From assembly GCA_903933395.1 (NCBI GenBank), contig CAIZKA010000545.1:1-6411 (forward strand): a DNA stretch of 6,411 nucleotides, given 5' to 3'. Position numbers and translations under genes: made by a program. Below are positions 1 through 5,858 of the stretch, piece by piece. Position 1 is the first letter of the stretch, and every line of letters starts with the position of its first letter. This DNA is from an uncultured beta proteobacterium. GTDB lineage: Bacteria > Pseudomonadota > Gammaproteobacteria > Burkholderiales > Rhodocyclaceae. The notes below the pieces were generated by a model. The model worked only from the letters and a program-made list of their open reading frames with translations. It was not told the DNA's origin and made no database searches.

Positions 1-525
1 AGCCCACAGTGCGGCCTGCTGCGCATCGGCCGGCGCGAATGCGACATGGCCGCCTTCGCCGGGCAGAATGCGCCAGGCATCGCCTTGCGGCAGGACGATC
101 GCCATGCCCAGCCCCGTGCCGGCCCCGACCACGAGGCAGGGCGCCGTGGCCAGCGGTTCGCCTGGCTGCAGGGTGAGCCGTTGTGCGGGCGGCGAAGTAA
201 CGGCGCCCATGGCGGCGCCGGCGAAGTCGTTAACCAGGCGCAGTGCGGGCAGGCCGAAGCGGCGCGACAGGGCGTCGCCGTTGATAGTCCAGGGCAGGTT
301 GGTCAGGTGTGCCGAGCGGCCGTCATCGGCGATCGGTCCGGCCAGGGCGAGGCAGCCGCCACGGATCAGCGCGGGATCGGTTCGGGTGTTGGCAAGGAAT
401 GCGGCGAGGACGGCGGCGAAATCCTGAAAGTCGGCGTTGGCGTAACGGCGATGGACAAGAAGTTCGCCGTCCTGCGCCAACCCGAGCAGCGTTTTTGTAC
501 CGCCTATATCCGCACCAAGAATCAC
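1..525 (-). CDS. glk: Glucokinase, 5' part (3' end beyond window)
   Basis: Cytosolic glucokinase, which uses ATP to phosphorylate glucose to glucose-6-phosphate at the entry to glycolysis. I translated 175 codons by hand with no internal stop. Family landmarks appear in order: the phosphate-binding GADIGGTK at residues 4-11, AGPIADDG near 62-69, LPWTI at 77-81, LVNDFAGAA at 97-105 with Asn99 and the catalytic-base Asp100, VGAGTGLG at 133-140, and GEGGHVAFAP at 156-165 with the glucose-contacting Glu157 and His160. These numbers agree with E. coli Glk, so there are no indels so far. The family is about 320 residues, so a little under half is missing off the left edge. The start is a GTG at 525-523 that overlaps the thyA TGA in the motif GTGA. 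There is no in-frame ATG just upstream and no strong Shine-Dalgarno, so translation is probably coupled to thyA. Family assignment is firm; the coupling is inferred. Confidence 0.95.
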   Translation of the reverse strand, partial: MILGADIGGTKTLLGLAQDGELLVHRRYANADFQDFAAVLAAFLANTRTDPALIRGGCLALAGPIADDGRSAHLTNLPWTINGDALSRRFGLPALRLVNDFAGAAMGAVTSPPAQRLTLQPGEPLATAPCLVVGAGTGLGMAIVLPQGDAWRILPGEGGHVAFAPADAQQAALWA

Positions 526-1337
526 ACCGCCACCGGCGCGGAAATGTGCGGATGCGGGTCGTAGCCTTGCAGCGTAAAGTCCTCGTAGCGGAAACCGAAG
601 ATGTCCTTCACCGCCGGGTTGAGGACCATGGTCGGGCGCTGCCGCGGTTCGCGCGAGAGCTGCAGGCGGGTTTGTTCTAGATGGTTGGAATACAGGTGGC
701 AGTCGCCGCCGGTCCAGACGAAATCGCCGGGTGCGAACCCGCAGACCTGCGCCACCATCAGCGTGAACAGCGCGTAGGAGGCGATGTTGAAGGGTACGCC
801 GAGGAAGATGTCGGCGCTGCGCTGGTAGAGCTGGCAGCTTAGCCTGGGAGCCTGCCCCGGGCCCGCCGCCGGGGCGACGTAGAACTGGAACAGGGCGTGG
901 CAGGGCGGCAGCTTCATCTGCGGAATGTCGGCCGGGTTCCAGGCCGAAACGATGTGCCGGCGCGAATCCGGGTTCTTCTTCAAGCCGTCGATCAACTGCG
1001 TGATCTGGTCGATCTCCCCGCCGTCGCCGGCGGGCCAGTGCCGCCACTGGTGGCCGTAGACGGGCCCCAGGTCGCCGTTGGCGTCGGCCCAGTCGTCCCA
1101 GATCGAGACGCCGTTTTCCTTCAGGTAGCGGATGTTGGTGTCGCCCTGGAGGAACCACAGCAGTTCGTGGATGATCGAGCGCAGATGGAGCTTCTTGGTG
1201 GTGAGCAGCGGAAATCCCCCGGCCAGATCGAAGCGCATCTGCCAGCCGAACACCGAGCGCGTACCCGTGCCGGTGCGGTCGGCTTTCTCGTGGCCGTGCT
1301 CAAGCACGTGCTGCATCAGATCGAGGTAGGGGCGCAT
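522..1337 (-). CDS. thyA: Thymidylate synthase
   Basis: Cytosolic homodimeric enzyme that methylates dUMP to dTMP with 5,10-methylenetetrahydrofolate, releasing dihydrofolate. The protein is 271 residues against 264 in E. coli. Visible landmarks are DRTGTGT near 20-26, HLRSIIHELLWFLQGDTNI, the nucleophile Cys146 in PPCHALFQF, the dUMP-binding LSCQLYQRSAD, FNIASYA, GGDCHLYSNH and the C-terminal DPHPHISAPVAV. The extra seven residues lie in one Ala/Pro/Gly-rich loop after FQFYV (about 156-163). The ATG at 1337-1335 is chosen because MRPYLDLMQ aligns with the family N-terminus and places Cys146 correctly. No Shine-Dalgarno is visible before it. An in-frame ATG at 1391-1389 has a GGGAG behind it and would add 18 residues, but that would run across the divergent gene's start. 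The gene is followed by glk with a four-base overlap; folA, a frequent thyA neighbour, is not between them. Confidence 0.97.
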   Translation of the reverse strand: MRPYLDLMQHVLEHGHEKADRTGTGTRSVFGWQMRFDLAGGFPLLTTKKLHLRSIIHELLWFLQGDTNIRYLKENGVSIWDDWADANGDLGPVYGHQWRHWPAGDGGEIDQITQLIDGLKKNPDSRRHIVSAWNPADIPQMKLPPCHALFQFYVAPAAGPGQAPRLSCQLYQRSADIFLGVPFNIASYALFTLMVAQVCGFAPGDFVWTGGDCHLYSNHLEQTRLQLSREPRQRPTMVLNPAVKDIFGFRYEDFTLQGYDPHPHISAPVAV

Positions 1338-1356
1338 GGAAGACGAAGGCGGGACA

Positions 1357-1362
1357 TATAAT
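1357..1362 (+). promoter_or_regulatory. Candidate -10 box (TATAAT) for the M17 aminopeptidase gene
   Basis: A perfect TATAAT sits 27 bases before the aminopeptidase ATG, in the 52-base divergent gap with thyA. It predicts a 5' leader of about 20 bases, enough to include the weak GGA ribosome site at 1380-1382. No good -35 hexamer lies 15-19 bases upstream (that stretch is the first codons of thyA), and there is no TG extension. A lone -10 match in AT-richer DNA could be chance. Confidence 0.35.
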
Positions 1363-1371
1363 CGGCGACTC

Positions 1372-1377
1372 ATTTTA
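1372..1377 (-). promoter_or_regulatory. thyA: Candidate -10 box (TAAAAT) for thyA-glk
   Basis: On the minus strand TAAAAT (five of six matches to TATAAT) lies 34 bases before the thyA ATG and would give a leader of roughly 25-30 bases. No convincing -35 was found; it would fall inside the first codons of the divergent aminopeptidase gene. TTATAT nearer to thyA is an alternative. The only support is sequence resemblance and a sensible position. Confidence 0.2.
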
Positions 1378-1389
1378 CTGGATTCATTC

Positions 1390-2868
1390 ATGTCGCTCCC
1401 CCGCATCGCATCCCAGCCGGCACGGAAGTATTCGCAGCTGGACCACGCGGCTCACGGCCTGATGATTCTGCCCGCGGGCGACGACTTGCCGCTGGACTTG
1501 CCACAGCGCGATCAGTGGCTGGCGGTCTTGAAGCGCAAGGCGATGAAGCCCGGGGAACTGGCCAAGACGCCGCTGGCGCGTGATTTGCCGGACGGCCGGC
1601 GCCTTGTGCTGCTCATGGCGGATCTCAAGCTCTCGCGCTTCGAGCGCCTGACCCGTCTGCGCAAGGGCGCGATGTTGCTGCTGGACGAAACCCCGAAGCG
1701 GATCGCGATTTGGGTCGCGACCGGGGCTGGCATGGATGACGTGGCGCGGGATGCAGTTTATGTGGCACAGATCAATGGCGTGCCGCTGCCGGTGCGCAAG
1801 AAGAAGCCGGCGACGAGGCTGGCGCAGATCGACCTGTTCAGCGTTCTGGCGAAGTCTGATCTCGCCCAAGTGGCTGCCATCGCGCGCGCCAACGTGTGTG
1901 CGCGCGAGCTTACCGCCCTGGCCCCCAACGAACTGACGCCGGCCACCTACCGCAAGCGCATCCGCGACCTGGCGAAACATGCCGGGCTGACCATCGAGGA
2001 GTTCGATTTCAGGACTCTGAAGAAAATGGGCGCGGGGGCTTTTTGTGCCGTGGCGCAGGGCTCGCATCACGAGGATGCCGCCATCGTGCATCTGTCATGG
2101 AAACCGAAGTCATCGAAAAAGACCATCGCGCTGGTCGGCAAGGGCATCTGCTTCGACACCGGCGGCCACAACCTCAAGCCCGCCCGCTACATGGCCGGCA
2201 TGCATGAGGACATGAACGGTTCCGCGGTGACCCTGGCGCTTACGCTGGCCGCCGCCGAGTTGCAATTGCCGGTCGCCATCGACTGCTGGCTGGCGATCGC
2301 GCACAATCATTTGTCGCCGGCTGCCTACAAGCAGAATGACATCATTACGGCGCTGGATGGCACCACCATCGAGATCGTGCACACCGATGCCGAAGGCCGC
2401 ATGGTGCTGGCCGATACCCTGCTCATGGCAACCGGCGGCAAAGCTGGCAGGAAGCAGACAAAGCCCGACCTGGTGATCGATTTCGCCACGCTGACCGGGT
2501 CCATGCATATCGCGCTCGGCGCCCGTTATTCGGGCGTGTTTGCCAGCAGCGAAAAGCTCGGTGCCATGGCCGTGACGGCCGGTCAGGCCAGTGGCGAGAG
2601 GGTCTGCGTTTTTCCGCTGGACGAGGACTATGATCCGGCGCTCGATTCCAAGGTGGCGGATGTCAAGCAATGCACCCTGGACGGCGAGGCCGACCACATT
2701 CTGGCTGCACGCTTCCTGCAACGTTTCATCCACCGGCGGCCCTGGCTGCATGTTGACCTGTCGGCGTCGAGTTGCAGCGGCGGACTTGGCGCTGCCGCAT
2801 CCGACCTCACCGGGTTTGGCGTGGCCTGGGGGTTAGCCATGGTTAAATTATGGCTACGTCAAGAATGA
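1390..2868 (+). CDS. Leucyl aminopeptidase family protein (peptidase M17)
   Basis: Cytosolic two-metal exopeptidase that removes N-terminal residues from peptides; the family forms hexamers and normally uses Zn or Mn. The product is 492 residues, a usual length for M17. The C-terminal catalytic domain starts near residue 165. All expected metal ligands and catalytic residues are visible: Lys251 and Asp256 in GKGICFDTGG, Lys263, Asp274 in EDMNG, Asp333 and Glu335 in HTDAEGRM, and Arg337. The signature differs from the classical NTDAEGRL at both ends, so this is a divergent branch rather than standard PepA, and I give no symbol. The N-terminal domain (about 1-160) is basic and poorly recognisable. 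The ATG at 1390 is preferred because an upstream in-frame ATG at 1336 would overlap the thyA start. A weak GGA lies 7 bases upstream. Substrate preference cannot be read from the sequence. Confidence 0.92.
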   Translation: MSLPRIASQPARKYSQLDHAAHGLMILPAGDDLPLDLPQRDQWLAVLKRKAMKPGELAKTPLARDLPDGRRLVLLMADLKLSRFERLTRLRKGAMLLLDETPKRIAIWVATGAGMDDVARDAVYVAQINGVPLPVRKKKPATRLAQIDLFSVLAKSDLAQVAAIARANVCARELTALAPNELTPATYRKRIRDLAKHAGLTIEEFDFRTLKKMGAGAFCAVAQGSHHEDAAIVHLSWKPKSSKKTIALVGKGICFDTGGHNLKPARYMAGMHEDMNGSAVTLALTLAAAELQLPVAIDCWLAIAHNHLSPAAYKQNDIITALDGTTIEIVHTDAEGRMVLADTLLMATGGKAGRKQTKPDLVIDFATLTGSMHIALGARYSGVFASSEKLGAMAVTAGQASGERVCVFPLDEDYDPALDSKVADVKQCTLDGEADHILAARFLQRFIHRRPWLHVDLSASSCSGGLGAAASDLTGFGVAWGLAMVKLWLRQE

Positions 2869-2893
2869 CAGCGGGGGCATGAGGGGTTATGCT
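2865..2893 (+). promoter_or_regulatory. Candidate sigma70-type promoter for the PilZ-like gene
   Basis: ATGACA at 2865-2870 (five of six matches to TTGACA) and TATGCT at 2888-2893 (four of six to TATAAT) are separated by exactly 17 bases. The -35 overlaps the aminopeptidase stop codon. Transcription would start near 2900, leaving a leader of about 34 bases before the ATG at 2934. No terminator hairpin is visible after the aminopeptidase, so read-through from upstream is also possible. Confidence 0.35.
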
Positions 2894-2933
2894 ATTAAGA
2901 AACCTGATGCGCTGATCCACTGACAGGCTGAAT

Positions 2934-4424
2934 ATGCTCGGATTTTTTTCCAGCAAGACCACTCATCCGCTCGCCGATGCTCGCGAAGCCAAGCGCATTT
3001 TCTCCGAGATCACCAGCAATGAGCCTTTGAGCGCCGTGGAGGACGCCGGCGCATGGCTGGAGTCGCTTGCCGCCGATGAGAGCTTCAAGCTTGGGCAGCG
3101 TCTGGAACTGCTATTCCGGCTCGACGAAGCCGCTGTGGCCCAGGTCCGACGCCTCGGTCGCGAGTATCCCGCTTTGGTCAGCATGAGCCGTTCGCAGGAG
3201 TCCCGGCACTGGAAGGCCGGTCACGGCTATTGGCAGCAGCTTGCCACCGCTTACCTCGACTGCATGTCCCGCTATAGTGCAGCAGGGAAGGAAGGCGAAG
3301 TCATCCGGAGCCAACTGCCGCTGCTTTATGGTCGCCTGATGATTGCCCTGGCGGCCCAGTTCAAGTGGGATCAGTTTCGCTACGGGCCGGTCGAGCGCGA
3401 GTACTGGAAGACGCTGGGCAGCGTTTATCTGGCTGCCGTCGATGTCAAAGCCGCACAGAAACCCCTGCAGTTCTATACCGGCGGTGAGGAGACCACGATC
3501 GAGGCGGAATACCTCAAGGTGCTGGTTTTTCACGCCGCATCGATGGACAACCTGCAACCGCTCGGAATCGAGATTGCCGAGCGCTTCATTGCCTACTTTC
3601 TGCCCTTCTTTTCGCTGATCCGGGAACTCAGGCCGGAGAACGTGTATTGGGTGGATGTCGCCAAGCCGCTGCCGCCGACGCGTCTGGCCAAGGTTCCCGA
3701 GATCACGCCGACCCTGCGTTTTTTCAATGGCACGCGAGCGGTGGCGGCGGTGACGAAGACCATCGAGCAGATTCGCGGCGAAGGGCGCGTGCCACCGGGC
3801 ATCAATCTCGGTGCGCAATACAAGGTCGACACGGTGATTCCGGTTCTGGAACACCTGGCGATGTGCTGGGCGCCCAAGCCGCCGATGCGCAGCGATGCCA
3901 GGCGCCGCATCAACTCGCCGCTGCGGGTGGTGAATGGGCTGGCAGGTGTCCATAACCGGCTTTCAGGACGCAGCAACGGCACCGACGGTGTCGAATCCTG
4001 GGTGATCGACGATGTCAGCCTGGGTGGCCTCGGCGCGCAAGCGACCATTTCCAACCCCGACTGGATCCGCATCGGCGGCCTGATCGCTTTGCAACCGGAC
4101 GGTGGCGAGAACTGGCTGATCGGTATCGTACGGCGCTACGTCCGCACCGGGCAGAAACAGGCCTCGGTCGGCATACAGACCCTGTCGAAAACGCCGCGCG
4201 CCGTGGTTGCCGATGCCGGCGGTCTGCAGACCGATGCCCTGCTGCTTGATGTTCCGGAAGTGGGCGAGTACGCCCGCATGGCCCTGCCCGCCAATGCGCT
4301 CGAGGACAAGGTGGCGCTGTTGTTCAGCCTCGATGACAAGAATGCCCGCCTGCACCCGCGGGAGACGCTGGTGACGGGGCCCGATTTCGTCATCGCGAAT
4401 TTCTTCGTGCAGTCGTTCAGCTGA
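2934..4424 (+). CDS. PilZ-like domain protein with a large uncharacterised N-terminal region
   Basis: The product is 496 residues with no signal peptide and no clear membrane span, so probably cytosolic. I do not recognise residues 1-315. They look mostly alpha-helical, with many Leu/Ala/Glu/Arg runs and Trp/Tyr-rich patches such as WKAGHGYWQQL. The last ~110 residues resemble a PilZ beta-barrel: a basic stretch RRRINSPLR at 323-331, then DVSLGG at 360-365, which fits the PilZ pattern DxSxxG, then alternating strands (IRIGGLIAL, WLIGIVRRYVR, ASVGIQTLS). The companion RxxxR motif that grips cyclic di-GMP is not present in exact form: the position four after each Arg of 323-325 is not Arg. Cyclic di-GMP binding is therefore uncertain. 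The ATG at 2934 has AGG six bases upstream. The gene ends nine bases from the convergent mog stop. It may be a single-gene transcript, with a role in signalling or motility only by analogy to PilZ proteins. Confidence 0.6.
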   Translation: MLGFFSSKTTHPLADAREAKRIFSEITSNEPLSAVEDAGAWLESLAADESFKLGQRLELLFRLDEAAVAQVRRLGREYPALVSMSRSQESRHWKAGHGYWQQLATAYLDCMSRYSAAGKEGEVIRSQLPLLYGRLMIALAAQFKWDQFRYGPVEREYWKTLGSVYLAAVDVKAAQKPLQFYTGGEETTIEAEYLKVLVFHAASMDNLQPLGIEIAERFIAYFLPFFSLIRELRPENVYWVDVAKPLPPTRLAKVPEITPTLRFFNGTRAVAAVTKTIEQIRGEGRVPPGINLGAQYKVDTVIPVLEHLAMCWAPKPPMRSDARRRINSPLRVVNGLAGVHNRLSGRSNGTDGVESWVIDDVSLGGLGAQATISNPDWIRIGGLIALQPDGGENWLIGIVRRYVRTGQKQASVGIQTLSKTPRAVVADAGGLQTDALLLDVPEVGEYARMALPANALEDKVALLFSLDDKNARLHPRETLVTGPDFVIANFFVQSFS

Positions 4425-4437
4425 TCGGCCGCATCAG
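4421..4437. repeat. Short inverted repeat spanning both convergent stop codons
   Basis: CTGAT (4421-4425) and ATCAG (4433-4437) are perfect inverted arms around a seven-base CGGCCGC centre. Each arm contains the stop codon of one convergent gene: the TGA of the PilZ-like gene on the plus strand and the TGA of mog on the minus strand. Only TTT follows on the plus strand and there is no T-run on the minus strand, so it would be at best a weak terminator. It may simply reflect two TGA stops in tail-to-tail arrangement. Confidence 0.3.
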
Positions 4438-5021
4438 TTTGCCGGACGGATTGCCGACTTCGGCCGGAAGGCCTTGACCACGGATTCCCTGGTTTCGACG
4501 TAAGGCCCGCCGATGAGGTCGAGACAGTAGGGCACCGCGGCGAAAATGCCGGGTACGCGTTGCTTGCCGTCGGCATCCCTGACGCCTTCCAGAGTTTCCC
4601 TGATCGACTTCGGCTGCCCCGGCAGATTGAGGATCAGCGATTTTCCCCTGATCACGCCAACCTGGCGTGACAGGATCGCGGTCGGCACGAAGGCCAGCGA
4701 AATCTGCCGCATCTGCTCGCCGAAGCCGGGCATGACTTTATGCGCCACGGCCAGCGTGGCTTCCGGCGTCACGTCGCGCAAGGCGGGGCCGGTGCCGCCC
4801 GTGGTCAGCACCAGGTGGCAGCCGGCGACGTCGCAGAGTTCGATCAGGGTCTGCTCGATCTGCGCCTGCTCGTCGGGAATCAGGCGCGTTTCCATGCGCC
4901 AGGGGGAACTCAGCGCCAGGCCGAACCACTCGCGCAGCGCGGGGATGCCCTTGTCTTCATAGACGCCGCTGGAGGCGCGGTCGGAGATCGAGACGAGGCC
5001 GATCAGGAGTTCGTTGTTCAT
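4434..5021 (-). CDS. mog: Molybdopterin adenylyltransferase
   Basis: Mog (MogA) adenylates molybdopterin with ATP to give MPT-AMP, which MoeA then uses for molybdate insertion. It is a cytosolic trimer in the molybdenum cofactor pathway. The protein is 195 residues, equal to E. coli Mog, and the match is very strong throughout: IGLVSISDRASSGVYEDKG near the N-terminus, RLIPDEQ with Asp50, LTTGGTGPALRDVTPEAT with Asp83 (E. coli Asp49 and Asp82), MPGFGEQMRQIS, PTAILSRQVGVIRG, LPGQPKSI, VPYC and GPYVET. Three in-frame ATGs occur in a row at 5027, 5024 and 5021. AAGGA ends directly before the first, so only the third has normal spacing (six bases), and it also matches the E. coli N-terminus; I therefore use 5021. 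If the first ATG is used, the overlap with the upstream ElyC-like gene is four bases (ATGA). No other molybdenum cofactor gene is in the window. Confidence 0.97.
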   Translation of the reverse strand: MNNELLIGLVSISDRASSGVYEDKGIPALREWFGLALSSPWRMETRLIPDEQAQIEQTLIELCDVAGCHLVLTTGGTGPALRDVTPEATLAVAHKVMPGFGEQMRQISLAFVPTAILSRQVGVIRGKSLILNLPGQPKSIRETLEGVRDADGKQRVPGIFAAVPYCLDLIGGPYVETRESVVKAFRPKSAIRPAN

Positions 5022-5023
5022 CA

Positions 5024-5776
5024 TCATTCCTTGAGGCGGTTATAGATTTGGCCGAGGTATTCCTTCAGCGCCCAACGGCTGAGTCTCAGTCCGCCGGGCA
5101 GTAGTTCCTCGACCAGCGATGGCGATCCTGTACTGAACGCGGTGGGCGCCGCCGTGACTTCCAGTCCTTGCTTCTCGAACAGAGCAATCGCCCGCGTCAG
5201 GTGCCAGCCGTGACTGACCAGTGCAATGCGGGTGACGCCGGCCGCTTTTAGCATCGTCGCCGACAGGCTGGCGTTTTCCAGGGTGTCGCGCGAGGAAGCC
5301 TCGACCCAGCGAACCGGCACGCCGAAATCCTTCTCCAGCACCTCGCGCATCATCTCGCCCTCCGGCCGCCCTCCCGTCGGCGCGCCGCCGGTGACCAGCA
5401 GCGGCAGGCGGGATTCGCGCGCCAGGCGCGCGCCGTAGCGCAGGCGTTCCAGCGTGGCGTAGCCGACCGTGTCGCCGCCATACTCCGGCGCGGCGAAGTA
5501 GGTGCCGCCGGCGAGAATGACAATGGCCTGGACGCGCTGCAATTGCGTCGGGCTAATGGGCGGGTGACTTTCCAGCGGAGCCATCAGCGCATTGCCGACC
5601 ACCGGCAGCGACAGAAGCAGCAGCGAGATCAGCGACAGCGACGCCAATATTGCGCCGCCGTGTTGCCAGCGCCGACTTTTGCAGGATCGCGCAAGCCACA
5701 GCCCGAACAGCGCCAGCAGCACCGGTCCGGCGGGCGGCAGGATCAGCGCGGTGAGGATCTTCTTCAGCAGGAACAT
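5024..5776 (-). CDS. DUF218/YdcF-family membrane protein, ElyC-like
   Basis: Probable inner-membrane protein with a DUF218 domain. E. coli ElyC, with the same layout, affects peptidoglycan and envelope polysaccharide synthesis, probably through undecaprenyl lipid carriers; the biochemical activity is not established. From the ATG at 5776 it has 250 residues. Two hydrophobic spans are visible at about 7-29 and 41-63, then a soluble domain from about 82. DUF218 landmarks are VILAGG (86-91), LVTGGAP (127-133), the acidic Glu141, SRDTLENA (162-169) and VSHGWHLTRA (187-196). The start is chosen because MFLLKKIL fits the ElyC N-terminus. Earlier in-frame starts (ATG at 5806, TTG at 5812) are possible, and no start has a clear Shine-Dalgarno. 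The gene abuts mog, suggesting one transcript although no functional link is known. YdcF or SanA-type relatives are alternatives, but the two N-terminal spans favour ElyC. Confidence 0.85.
   Translation of the reverse strand: MFLLKKILTALILPPAGPVLLALFGLWLARSCKSRRWQHGGAILASLSLISLLLLSLPVVGNALMAPLESHPPISPTQLQRVQAIVILAGGTYFAAPEYGGDTVGYATLERLRYGARLARESRLPLLVTGGAPTGGRPEGEMMREVLEKDFGVPVRWVEASSRDTLENASLSATMLKAAGVTRIALVSHGWHLTRAIALFEKQGLEVTAAPTAFSTGSPSLVEELLPGGLRLSRWALKEYLGQIYNRLKE
5028..5032 (-). promoter_or_regulatory. mog: Ribosome binding site that decides the mog start
   Basis: On the minus strand AAGGA forms part of the last two sense codons of the ElyC-like gene. It lies 0, 3 and 6 bases before the three tandem ATGs. 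Only the last spacing is favourable, which argues for starting at 5021. Confidence 0.6.
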
Positions 5777-5800
5777 GGCTCGGGCGGCGGATTGATCGCG

Positions 5801-5806
5801 TATCAT
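5801..5806 (+). promoter_or_regulatory. metY: Candidate -10 box (TATCAT) for metY
   Basis: TATCAT matches five of six positions of TATAAT and lies 53 bases before the metY ATG. No -35 match was found at the right distance. If real, the inverted repeat at 5819-5837 would lie in the 5' leader. Weak evidence. Confidence 0.2.
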
Positions 5807-5818
5807 GCGCAACGGCAG

Positions 5819-5837
5819 GGGCCGCCATTATCGGCCC
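5819..5837. repeat. GGGCCG/CGGCCC inverted repeat in the divergent ElyC-like/metY gap
   Basis: Perfect six-base arms GGGCCG (5819-5824) and CGGCCC (5832-5837) flank the seven-base CCATTAT. They occupy the middle of the 82-base gap between divergent genes. On the minus strand the centre contains GATAAT (5832-5827), a five-of-six -10 box for the ElyC-like gene, though without a good -35. The repeat could be an operator straddling that promoter, or an RNA hairpin in the metY leader. With GC-rich arms of only six bases, chance cannot be excluded. Confidence 0.35.
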
Positions 5838-5858
5838 AAATCGTCCTGACCACGAACC

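Noticed and set aside
46..564. 172-residue plus-strand open frame opposite glk
   Set aside because: It lies antisense to a clearly conserved glucokinase, has a Gly/Arg/Gln-rich low-quality composition and no recognisable motif; a by-product of high GC.
1384..2091. 235-residue minus-strand open frame opposite the aminopeptidase
   Set aside because: Arg/Gln/His-rich shadow of the M17 gene, which has intact catalytic motifs on the other strand.
2110..2751. 213-residue minus-strand open frame opposite the aminopeptidase catalytic domain
   Set aside because: Antisense to the conserved active-site region; no domain or ribosome site supports it.
2869..2933. Possible intrinsic terminator after the aminopeptidase
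   Set aside because: Only a four-base CCTG/CAGG pairing is seen and there is no T-run.
3111..3953. 280-residue minus-strand open frame opposite the PilZ-like gene
   Set aside because: Because the sense gene is poorly characterised I considered this strand, but it is rich in Arg/His/Gln/Pro, has no recognisable motif, and the sense frame ends in a PilZ-like domain and has a promoter and ribosome site.
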